A stretch of 64,000 nt of DNA, taken from NCBI GenBank assembly GCA_900708905.1, contig CAADRB010000046.1, positions 124,001-188,000 of the forward strand. The letters are read 5' to 3'. The notes under the pieces were generated by a model. It searched no databases, had not been told where the DNA came from, and saw only the letters and a list, made by a program, of their open reading frames with translations. Shown here one piece after another: positions 1 through 10,076 of the stretch (position 1 is its first letter; every line of letters begins with the position of its first letter). Position numbers and translations under genes: made by a program. This stretch comes from Hymenolepis diminuta. Lineage: Eukaryota; Platyhelminthes; Cestoda; Cyclophyllidea; Hymenolepididae.

Positions 1-996
1 TAAAGCACCCATGGAGGACATGACTACTCCGGACACGGTACTTAGGTTGTGACCCCGTGAGAACGCAATTTGGCGGGATGGAGGAGCTTATTTTTAATGT
101 AACAAGGTCATGCTAGTCCTTAAGTGATTCTTTAAAAATCTGAGTAATTACCGAGAATCGGCTTTTTCGACTGTTATATGCTCCTAATATGAAAATAAAA
201 TAGGATTGTCCGAGCTTTTAGCACCAAAATTAAATAGAAGACCTCATTTTCATCTTCATTATCGATTTTTCCATGCCGTAGATACTGCGAACGAGACCAG
301 ATTGCAATCCGGAGGTTGCATGTTTCCTTTCCTCAGTTCAACACACTACATTCCTGTCCCTCCACCTGCCATTCTCTCCAGTTATCTTCGGGGTGAAAAC
401 GGTAATGGGACTTCATTTTTGTTAAAAAATACCTAGAAGAATCAACGTCATCATTCACGATTTTAGCTTACCTAATTCAACAGCGATAAGAATAGAGAAA
501 GTATACTTAAGGTTGATAGTGTAGTGGTTAGCATGTCCATTTACAAAGTTAGATATCAGTGGCTCGATACTCAACGGCGCGCACCCAGAAAGGATGTCGT
601 CTTGCCTAACTTTTCGGTGACTGCAGATCCTAAATTGTTTCTGCAAGGTATCAAACTTGATTTCTAAATTGACCCTATTAGAAGAGGGAATGTCGAAGAA
701 TATTTATTAGCCACATTACTATCTCAAATGGTCAAAGTTAATGAATAGTTTGTTGAGAATTTTTGTAATTTATTTTATTTCTAACAATAAAAATCATCAA
801 TTAAATTAAAAGTGTTAATAGCGGACTGCCATTGAATAAAATAACAAAATAAATGCATGCAGTATTCACATATACCTTTTAAAAGATTTTGTAATGAAGT
901 TGCAGACTCTTTCTTATAAAAGATGTCAAACCAATTTATTCATTGAAAATCCATTTCAAATTTAAAAATATCACCTAATCTCTGTTGCTCTTGTAG
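1..996. other. Flank upstream of the pipsqueak gene, no gene recognised
   Basis: AT-rich sequence with short spurious reading frames only. It must hold any upstream exon of the pipsqueak-type gene, but none could be placed. Around 513-560 there is a stretch resembling a tRNA A box followed by a poor B box; the stems do not pair, so it is not called a tRNA. Confidence 0.4.
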
Positions 997-3070
997 AATC
1001 TCGAATTCAAGACGCTTTTAGTCGAAGAATGGACGGTAGAAATTTTCCTAGACCAGTTGGTCGAAGTGAAAATGCACCGTCGATAGTTGACAGTGAGAGC
1101 AACATTATAGATACGAAGAAGTCCGTGAATCACAGTCCAAATACGTAAGCATTTGCAATTTCAAATTCTCAAAAGGATAATTATTTACCTTCCAAATTTA
1201 ACATTTGCGATACAATTCATTAATGATATTGCTATAACGTAACCAACTAGGAGTTCTGGTAGTAATCTTGCAGAGTCAACAATTTAGAAAACTCGGTAAT
1301 ATAGCAACTTAACACAAAAGCTAATAACCCACAGCAGATCACAAGACACGTTATAGTTAACACGCGTGTATCCACGACACTCACTCTTAAACAAATAAGA
1401 ATAATTACCAAGTGTCATTTATCGGTGGAGAAATAAAGAAAGAAATTACATTTTAATTCATAGAAGAAATATTGGGAATGGAGGAAAATAATCATCATTT
1501 CTTCTAACGGATATATTTAAAATTTGCCTTTCAGAACTACTAAAACTGATGCCGATCATAAAACACAATCATTTCACCACATTCATGGGAATTGTGAAGA
1601 GCCTACGTTTCAAGGGAGTCTCAAAAATAAAAAATTAGGTAAGTAATAATTGAAACTCTATGGCACATTTCTTTTGAATAGTCTCGTTATAATAATGTGA
1701 ATAATAATATATGATTCAGTATAATTAAATTAGACTTTTTAAACTTCCTTTTAAAATCAGCAGCAGCTTTTAGTTACTATGGAAATAAAAAGGTACCGCT
1801 ACCTCGTCGGCGTCCCTATACCGCCTCAGAGTTGGCTTCGGCCGTCCGGGCCATTTGTTCTGGCCAATTGGGGACCCGTCGCGCTGCCAGTGTCTATGGG
1901 ATACCGCGCTCCACTCTACGAAATAAGATTTGCAAACTAAATGAAATTCGCAGACATGAAGAGAGCAGACGTGGTGGAAGGCATATTTCCCTCACTGAAT
2001 TAATCAAACAGTATTCTTCCACTGGAACTTCACAAAGTGATAGGTATTCGTCCAGCAGGGTAGCTTCTGTATTTAAGGTAATTTAGTTATAATCAGCACA
2101 TTCTATAAAATGAATAATAAAAATAGTTAAATCGTTAATAAAAGTTAAGATCGGCTGCAAATTTCTACCATTAATTTCGCGTAAAGAATAAGAAAAAATA
2201 TTTATAATTTGTGAATTAAGCAAAATCATTCTGAAGTGGGGAGGTATCACTTCCAAGGCTCATGAACGGCTATTTTGGAGTTGGCCATGGCAATGCAAAA
2301 CTTTTACAAATTGTCATCATGGGAAAGCATCTGAACAGGAGGGAAAATCCAACCAGTTCAATAAGGTATGATTTCATTTCCTACTTCCTGGCACTCCCGT
2401 ATCATACTTTCTGAGACTTATTTGTTAACATTTTAACAGCGACACAATGATACTAATAGCAATAACCTGAATATGAATAATCGGACATTCTGTAAACCTA
2501 GAAGCTGTTATCATAAGTGCAAGTTTTAATCATGAAATTACACCCAAATAGGGAGCGAATCAAAATAGCAAAATGGAGTATGAAAGGGGGATGGGAATCA
2601 ACAAAAGTAGTTTATGAAGCTAGAGCATCAAAAGTTTGACTTTATTTCCTTTGGGGGCCTTAGAGTTCTCATGAGGGATATAGTTCTCTGAGTAATGCCC
2701 GAAAATTCTAATTTGGTGATTTTACTCCAAGATTTATAGGTGAGATTGTGTTCAGGGTATTTGAAGTTTGTTGGTCGGTTGATTTAGTTCCATAACTAAT
2801 CAGTCAAGAACAGGTAGATAAGACTAGCAACGATATTTTAACAAAACAGAGTTAAAACTCACTAGAATTTTCTCAAGGTGAACTCTAACAAAGAACCTTA
2901 TGATAATTGCGAAGTTCCCCGATTGCTATTTCTGCCAACTAATATCTTTCATTTTTAAATAATAGGTTAATTGCCGAGTTACACCAATAGAGTCATCTGA
3001 ACGGGATTCTATCTCTCGGACCATTCCTAAGGAACAAGTTCGCTGGGACTTAGAAGACGTGTTTCCATGA
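997..3070 (+). CDS. Pipsqueak-type HTH DNA-binding protein, multi-exon
   Basis: Probable nuclear DNA-binding protein. Exons read as 997-1144, 1535-1638, 1761-2077, possibly 2258-2365, and a last exon 2966-3070 ending in TGA. Acceptors (for example TTGCTCTTGTAG before 997) and donors are standard and phases join without a stop. The 1761-2077 exon carries the diagnostic domain: a basic run PRRRPYTASEL followed by GTRRAASVYGIPRSTLRNK, the helix-turn-helix signature of the Psq family (Drosophila pipsqueak, E93, vertebrate LCOR), which binds GA-rich or related DNA. An ATG at 1029 in the first exon could start a protein of 213 residues, or 249 with the uncertain 2258-2365 exon, but an upstream coding exon is equally possible. 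The rest is hydrophilic and unrecognised. A solo LTR sits in the 1145-1534 intron. The Psq domain is certain; the target DNA and exact family member are not. Confidence 0.72.
1230..1509 (-). repeat. Solo LTR of the gypsy-like family, with TSD GATAT
   Basis: This 280-bp copy matches, over its whole length, the terminal repeats of the gypsy-like element at 9535-13101 and the solo copy at 34834-35112. It lies on the minus strand relative to the LTR's own 5' to 3' direction. Flanks 1225-1229 and 1510-1514 are both GATAT, a perfect 5-bp target-site duplication. No internal retrotransposon sequence is present, so recombination between two LTRs is the likely origin. It sits in an intron of the pipsqueak-type gene, antisense to it. 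Confidence 0.88.
1761..2077 (+). other. Exon encoding the Psq helix-turn-helix domain
   Basis: This exon is flanked by an AAATCAG acceptor and an AAG/GTAATT donor. It contains the entire HTH: helix 1 around ELASAVRAICSG, the turn, and the recognition helix in GIPRSTLRNK. It is the most secure part of the gene. The glycine-isoleucine-proline-arginine-serine-threonine core is shared across Psq proteins. Confidence 0.85.
2756..2853 (+). repeat. Dispersed repeat, copy A (partner at 63116)
   Basis: About 100 bp resembling 63116-63225 in the same orientation. Shared blocks include GGTTGATTT, CAAGAACAGGTAGAT and CAACGATATTTT in the same order and at similar spacing. It is noncoding and lies between the last two proposed exons of the pipsqueak-type gene. 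The family is not recognised. Confidence 0.6.
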
Positions 3071-3708
3071 GGAAAAGACAAAGAGATGCAATAATGGCGT
3101 CAATATTTTACTCATAGTTCACCAAATGGACTTCAAATAATCTGTTTTATGTTTGGTTTATCTCACGTAATTTGTTTCTTCTTATATTTCATCGCTTATA
3201 TTTATTTTACTTCTTCTTCCTTTACTACTCTGAAAGAAGATGCAACAGAATAATTACATGTAGACATTAAATTGTATATCAATTTTCAGTCCACCCTGGC
3301 AGTTGAAAGATTGCTTAAAAATGGTAGTTTATAATAAAACTCATAAACTAAGTTACTTGTACAACAAATAGACCCGCTCAATATTAATTTGAAGTCGTAT
3401 TAAAACATAAACAAACAAATTTCACCCTCAAATCTATCTGCGGTCTATGATTTATGATATTTATAAATATGTGATATTTTTAGGATTATAATTATTGCGG
3501 GCATATTACTGGCACAAATTATCTCCCAATTAACAGATATGCTACCAAACCAACAAGTTGACTGTTCAAACAAATGTTGCATTAATTCATGAATGTCAAT
3601 TTTTCTATAACTTAAGGATAAGATAAAAATTTAAATCTTGACAAAATCTATCGATGAAATTACGGAAGGAAAATATATTTTGATGATATCAATTCATATA
3701 TTCACACA
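3071..3708. other. Region between two convergent genes, nothing recognised
   Basis: AT-rich sequence between the stop codon of the plus-strand pipsqueak-type gene and that of minus-strand IQUB. It presumably holds both 3' untranslated regions. Confidence 0.5.
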
Positions 3709-6370
3709 CTATTTATTTAGGCTCTTAAACGACTCCGTAATCTTATCTTCAACCTCAGAAAGATTCCAAATTTCCTTTAGAGTATTAATTCCGAAATCTA
3801 ACATTCTCTTTTCACCTTTAATAAAAGGAAGCACAGTTTCTGGAGGCTGAAAATGCAAATCTTCGTCTTCAGAATTCTTCTCTAATGGTTCTATCGCCTC
3901 CTTCACCAAATATTTGCCGATTTTGCATAATTTTTTAAAGGCATTCCTCCCTATAACAAGTTTCTGATAAATCCGAGTTAACATTGTATCTGAATATAGG
4001 GAATTCGACGGGAAATCTTTCAACTGCATATATAGATCGGCTTCTTTCTTTGTAAGTAGTATAGTATTCCAAGGTGACCAAGGCTGAGCAACATTCCATC
4101 GGCAGAATTTCAATTCATCAAGATCTGAACAACCCGAGAATGCAGATTTTCTATCCCAAACATTGGTTACAAGGTAGTAAATGTCATAAATATTGACCAG
4201 AAGTTCGAGATGATTAGTCATATTTTCAATATCAAGTTCTGGAAGCTTGCTTTCAAGGTCGCGGAACATAGTTGTATCCATTGAAGTACCATCTTGTGCC
4301 TCTCGACTACGTTTTTGTTCCTCTACAGCCTTATCCAGGGCTAAAAATTGCTGTTGTTTCATTTTAAGGACATTATCACTTTGGGTTTTAAGAAGAATTT
4401 CTGCTTCCGAGTCGCGCAAATCTTGAAGAATCCGCTTGTACGGCTCTAAGTCAAGTCGAACGTTTCCACGGTTGCTCTGCCTCCAACAGAACTTGCAGAT
4501 TTCAACTTTTGTAGAGCGAGAACTAATGTCAAATGCCCTGGATCTCAAAAATCGGCCGCAGAATATACACTTATATATATCACTCCACATTTGACGGCGA
4601 GCATGAGAATCTTTTTTATCAAATATGGGGAGGAATTTAGAGATGGCAGGATTAAGTTTAGGATTCTTGCATAGTTGGACAAATAGTTGAAGTATACGTT
4701 GACGCAAGCCCACTAACATAGAAGACGGGATGTTACGAAGGATAAATTCAGTCTCTCTTTCTAAAAGAGCCACCAAATCGCAACTAACTTTTGAAGGATA
4801 AGAACCAGCTAGTTTCTTAATTGAAAGAAGTAAATCCATACGTTCGGTCTTTGTGAGACAATCCATTTGAAGGTTCTCATATAAGACGAAAAGATTTCGT
4901 GCTTTTAGTATAGCGGGTGTATCTGCCTCTAGCTTCATTGCGTTCTTTGTAGAAACCCACTGCATTGGACGCGAAGCTTTTTCTAAAAGTGACTTCTCCT
5001 TTTGCATTCTTCCATATCCAGATAAATCATTCTGTTTCTGTATAATCATATTGATAAATTCAATCTCTTGATCTAATAACAAGGCCATGTTTGCCCTTTG
5101 AATAACAATATCCTCTGATTTATGGTAGATATTGTCCAATTCTTTCAATCTCCACCCCTCCAGGGCTTTGAATAGCCTATCAATATCATAATGAGTCTTG
5201 GGATTAGCACGTCTTTCATATTCCTGATTAACTCGTTCATTTTTATCTTGAATGTATTTTTGCTCCTTTTCTGATATAAAATCTTTATAATCCACCAACA
5301 GCTGCTTCAAACGCGCCACTTTTCTTTTAGCTAACCAGCTTCTCACCCATTTTTGAATTATAATAGCCTAAAATAAATATTCAAGAAACACTAAAAAAGT
5401 AAAATGGTAAGAGAAAACTGATTGTTTTACAAGTTTAAATTAAAGGTAGGTAAAATAAAATGGTTAATTTAGCAACTAGTCAGTATTATAATACAGAAAA
5501 TGTTTGATGGGTATAATTAAAATAAAATTTAACTTGTTTTTAAATTAGGTACGACTTAGGAACTTATTAAGATGTCAGACAAAATTTGAAAGGTAAAACT
5601 TACATTTTTATTGAGTCGGGCCTCATACTCAACAGAATTTTCATAAACTCCCGGTAAAACAACTCTATCATTAAGATTTGTAACGAAAAATCCGGGTCTA
5701 GGCATAGTTGTAGAGGCATCTTTAACTGTATCCAATCCCTCGTGTTTCACCTCATAGGTTTGAGTGTCTCTTGAAAAAATAGGTACAGATGGAATTTTAG
5801 GTAGTTTGAGCATGGTTTGAGCAGTGGCATGATGAAAAATGGCATCATCAGTTTTTCTACGATAACCTCCAAGGAATGGTTTCTTCTTTTCGTCATTTAC
5901 CCATTCTACTTGAATAATATGTGGTGCATTTTCCTGCTTCGTACTATCAAAATACACCTCAAGATAATCTGGTTGATTATAATTATTAGGTTCTTCTCCT
6001 TTGTGAATGTAGAGAGTGATATCTTCTGTATTAGAGTATTTGCAAACACGTCTTCCAAGATGGATTTTGGTAGTTTTTGAGGGATTTTTGAATCGACACT
6101 CAATCTCTGGAATACTATTTATTTCTTTAAAAAGTCTTCTCGGAGAAATCCCACTTTTGATTGCAATTTCATTGTAATAGAGCTTTGTATTCTTTACAGT
6201 GTCTTGACATTCTCGGCCAATAACACGACGAAGTAAATCGAGTGGCAAGCATTCAGGCAAATCATTTATGTCCATAATAACATTATACGGAAATTTAACA
6301 CGCACAGCAACACGACCTGACTTTGTGCTCACTGACTTTTGTGTGCTCTTATTATTTTCATTTTCATCTA
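3709..6370 (-). CDS. IQUB: IQUB, IQ motif and ubiquitin-like domain protein (5' end missing)
   Basis: Ciliary/flagellar protein; vertebrate IQUB is tied to radial spokes of motile axonemes. Two exons are clear: 5604-6370 and 3709-5367, joined in phase 0 by an AAT/GTAAGT donor and a TTATTTTAG acceptor. Together they give about 807 residues; human IQUB has about 790. The first exon encodes a weak ubiquitin-like stretch, then the family motif FLGGYRRK (human FLGGFRHK) and a segment matching the human region before the IQ motif. The splice junction rebuilds the calmodulin-binding IQ motif IQKWVRSWLAKRK. The long C-terminal exon keeps the paired cysteines CIFC and CKFC seen in the human protein (CHSC, CRNC) and the conserved WSPWNTILLTKKEA. 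No in-frame ATG precedes the first exon, and an ACTCAG acceptor at 6371-6372 implies at least one upstream exon that I could not find. Confidence 0.9.
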
Positions 6371-7672
6371 CTGAGTTATTTTATGTAAAGCACCTTACGT
6401 ATAGTTGGATTAAATTCTGATTTTATTTTATCCATTTAGCTGCAATAGTTGCAACAGTATAACTTATATTCACAATTTAAGTTCAAAATCTAAGAACAAG
6501 GAAAAATATGTGTGAATTTTCAGTCTACATAAACCTTCATATTCATATTCAAGTTGGCGCATGACGCGTAACCTTGGTTTTTCAAGGTAATAATAAACTG
6601 AAAGTCATAATCTCTTAAGTGTTATATATATTTTTTTCTACATTTATGCCAATTAATCATCAAAATTTATAGTTTGTCATTGTAGTATGAGGATATTTTA
6701 TATATAGATTCGCAAATGATCTCATAAATAACAGGAATCAATAGATTTCATAAATATTGGGAAAATTTACACAATGAAAAGAGTTTATTTATTTGATTCG
6801 AATTTGAAATCTCAGAGTGCTTTGATGTAATCTGTTCGTTCTTGATTGATTAATAAGACAATTTTTAATTTTCATGCAATTGGTTCCGTCAGTAAATGGA
6901 TTGATGTCATTTTGATTTCTAAAAAGTCAAATGAGGCAGTTTAATATTCAATGTATCCGAACTTTCTTCCCTATCTAAACCTTTCAACAATCTTTTAGAG
7001 TTGAGCATTTTGCAAAAAAAGGGAATTTTTATCGTGGTCGTTGTTATCTTTCGAGGTGTATCAAGCACGTCATTTTAAATATATTCTGATTTCTGTTTTC
7101 TAAGAATTTCGTCTTTGGTTGAACTGTAGTTTTTTCACTCCTACAATGGTAACGTCAATGCTCTTAATATCTTAATAATATGTTCAGCTCATCCCAAACT
7201 TAGACATTTGTAAAGCCTTCTAATGCGAAAAACTTTTTTTGTCGAACCAGTTAGTCGTGCTCATCTTGAAAATACGGTGATTTTTTGTTTTCGAGAGACG
7301 GATTCCATAGTCTTTAGGGGCAGTATAAACGGAATTTTGTTGAAAACCGTCAAATCAGAGAGTAGTTATAAGTAACAATATGAATGTATACACCAGTGGT
7401 AGTCAATAAATCTGTAAATTCTTAAAAATTGAAATTTTACGTCATTATCTGCTATGAATGAGAACGACATGCCACTGAACAACCCCATGTGATATGCATA
7501 ATGGTCTGCTCTTCTCTGTAGGACACCGTAACAGACTCTTATGTTTCCTAACACATTGCACTAGTTACAAGTAAGACCCGACAGCACCACAATGCAAAAT
7601 GACTCAAACCACTATATGAAAATAAGACACATGTTTGCATATCGATAGATTATGCGTCACTTACAACCGTAT
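6371..7672. other. Upstream of IQUB, no gene recognised
   Basis: AT-rich noncoding sequence that should contain the first exon(s) and promoter of IQUB. No reading frame or repeat could be identified in it. Confidence 0.4.
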
Positions 7673-7792
7673 TGTGAATAAATTCGTTCAAATAAAGGTA
7701 AATTAAAAGAGAGCAGGAATTATAAGATGGCGAATAAAGAATCTTACATATAAAAATTATTTTGGGAAAAATGTTTTTTCTTATATGTAACA
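7673..7792 (-). repeat. Short terminal repeat, left copy
   Basis: Runs from TGTGAATAAATTCG to ATGTAACA. It shares with the copy at 8653-8755 the blocks AAATTCGT, AATAAAG, AAAGAATC and TTTTGGGAAA in the same order. Taken as the 3' LTR of a minus-strand relic; a pair of unrelated short insertions cannot be excluded. Confidence 0.6.
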
Positions 7793-7807
7793 CGCCCGTT
7801 CGCAGAT

Positions 7808-8335
7808 TTAATCACCCGTCCGTCTTTGTCGCGAGATCGGCAAGGAGACGAGAGAAATGCTATAGAGTCCTGATGGTACATGGGAGATAATAACTTGATC
7901 GTTCCTTTCGCGTTCTACATCGGGGATCCCAAGCTGTTCGGGAGTTGGAGAGCAGTAGGATATAGAAAACAAAAAGTTAATAGTATCAAGACTATTTAAA
8001 CAATGATGTCTTTCACAAATCGACAAATTAAACCCTCCTGGTCTAAATTGGTTGTGATCGTGAAATCAATTTTCCTTTCCAGTCTCTACATCGTAGATAT
8101 CACCGCCTTGCGGCTTGGTGATTATGGCAGCTCTCCATTGGTGATTTAAATTATGGTTGAGCGCATCCACAAGATTGCCCACACTATATGCGCGTATCGG
8201 GTCACACTTTGTCGGAACACAAAGTTGTTTCGATAACAATATCTCTTCACACGCTGTCCTTAAATCTTGTCCTCTAAATTCAGCTGCGGGGAGGGGGATT
8301 GTCCTAACACGGTGAGAGATCTCCCTAGCTGAATA
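7808..8335 (-). pseudogene. Retroelement pol relic, probable integrase C-terminal tail
   Basis: The minus strand reads open for about 170 codons and stops 15 bp before the left terminal repeat. The part NHQWRAAIITKPQGGDIYDV, followed by ENWFHDHNQFRP, resembles the beta-barrel tail of Ty3/gypsy integrases, in which a tryptophan, a valine/isoleucine-rich strand, YEV and a final NQLRPR-like motif recur. No catalytic integrase core was seen upstream. Assignment rests on this resemblance alone. Confidence 0.45.
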
Positions 8336-8652
8336 ATCGATCTATTGGAGCAAAATTTGATAGAATGTAGAGTAGGACTGTGTACTTGGGTGCGTAACGA
8401 GCGTTCCTGTTACCCCAGGAGTTCATTGGGAATAGAGATAGCTTATCTGCTTGTTGTTGGCGAGAGTAGAATAACATCTGACCCTTTCGAATGTGAATTT
8501 GTCACCGTAGTGTGCATCGCACCTTTAGTGAGTCCAAAGTAGTGAGTTAGAGCAGAGTTCTAGGAGACTGAGTGGAGATTTCGGCAACATGTAGACACTG
8601 ATTGCATTATCTCACGAGATTTTACGCATTCATAAGTTCGAGAGGAGGTGTC

Positions 8653-8755
8653 TGTAGATAAATTCGTCCGAATAAAAGGCAGTTAAAAGGTACAAAATAA
8701 AGAATCGTAAATTTAAGAAATATTTTTGGGAAATATATTACTTTCTTATATACCA
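8653..8755 (-). repeat. Short terminal repeat, right copy
   Basis: Direct repeat of 7673-7792, running from TGTAGATAAATTCG to ATATACCA and slightly shorter because of internal deletions. It would be the 5' LTR of the relic. Flanking bases do not form an obvious duplication with those of the left copy. Confidence 0.6.
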
Positions 8756-9534
8756 ATATGGAAAGGAACATTAGATGATTGAAAATCTACAATCTCAAAC
8801 ACAACCCTCTCCTTATGATGTCTCCATCTATTAATTATCGGGAAAACAGATTCAATTCATAATAATCTACTTACCCTCTTAGGCCAAATCAAAACAATAC
8901 TAATTAAATCGACTGTTACAGTTTATCCGAGAGCTTACCTATTTGTGTAAATCGAACTCGATTTAAATGTAATTTATGACGCTGTATCTCTATGGAGACA
9001 TTAAAGATTTAAATTTACAGATGTGCCGCGCTGCCTTGTTGTTTAACATTATTGGTGATATATCTAGGTAAGGTATTAAGGGTAATACTATAATTTCCGA
9101 CTTTGTATACTTACTTTGTATACTCCAGTCAGTGATGTATTAACCGACTTTAGCCGAATACTTATTCACATCCAACAAATCCCAATTGAAAATTAAATTA
9201 CAGGGCATGTTACTACTCTTTGGAGAGCATATTGGCTAATAAATGATTGAGAAATACTAGGACATAAATGTGGCAGTGGAAGTGTTATTAAAGTGTGTAC
9301 TGAATTAGAAAAGACGTGGTGGCAAGATACGTGTATTATGCTATCAGTATGCAATAGTAAGATAGTATAAAATGAATAACGCGAATCAATGAATAGTATT
9401 CCTACATCCCGTTCCAATGGTTAACATACATACATTTTTAAAATTACTGACACACCTTCCAGCTTTTCTCATCATTATGAAGTGATTAATCATCGTTTAG
9501 TAAATTATTACTCCTGAGGCTTATTTCAAATTTT
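8756..9534. other. Noncoding, nothing recognised
   Basis: AT-rich sequence between two retroelement relics. No reading frame with recognisable similarity was found. Confidence 0.4.
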
Positions 9535-9808
9535 TGTTATAACATAACCAACTAGAAGTCCTGGTAGTAATTTCGCAGAAAAAATATAGAAAACCTGGTA
9601 ATATAGCAACTTAACACAAAAGCCAGTAACCCATAGCGGAGTAAACACGCGTGTACTAATGAAACTCAATCTTAATCAGTATCGGATTAGAAAAATACTC
9701 ATAGTTTCAAAGTGCCATTTATCATTGGGGAATTATGAAGGAAATCCAATCTTCACTTGTAGAAGAAATATTGGAAGTGGGGAAAATAACTTGTATCTCC
9801 CATCATAG
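9535..9808 (-). repeat. 3' LTR of the gypsy-like element
   Basis: It begins TGTTATAACATAACC on the plus strand and matches the solo LTRs through the middle, including an ACACGCGTGTA block and AGAAGAAATATTGG. The distal 25 bp are diverged, so its right edge is approximate. Confidence 0.8.
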
Positions 9809-10076
9809 GCAGTTCACCCATAGATATTCGAGAAGAGATCGCCCTGGAGACGAGAAGGTTTCATCCTTGTTCGAACTGCACGCGTTGAAGCTATAACCTG
9901 AGATCTAAATGGAAAAAAATAAATAAGATTAAACTTATCAAGTAGCTAATATAATCAAAGATAACGCTTAACACTTGTCTTAGACAGAAGTGATTATGGT
10001 GGTGGGCCCATGTGTCCTTACCGACCTCAACATCATAAATCATGCTTTTGTGCCGGTTTGTGATAATCGCAGCTGC

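Larger units (their letters stand above)
7673..8755 (-). mobile_element. Deleted LTR retroelement relic with short terminal repeats
   Basis: Two direct repeats of about 100-120 bp (7673-7792 and 8653-8755) bracket roughly 860 bp. Each begins with TG and ends with CA. On the minus strand the inner edge of the left copy reads TGTTACATATAAG, like an LTR start. Just inside it, on the minus strand, lies a reading frame resembling the C-terminal tail of a retroviral-type integrase. That order (integrase end, short gap, LTR) is what an LTR retrotransposon on the minus strand should show. Most internal sequence is missing. No matching target-site duplication was found. Confidence 0.5.

Noticed and set aside
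505..582. tRNA-like stretch with TAGTGTAGTGGTTAGCAT and GGCTCGATACTC
   Set aside because: The A-box resemblance is good, but the acceptor and T stems do not pair and no anticodon loop can be drawn. It could be a tRNA-derived repeat; no second copy was found.
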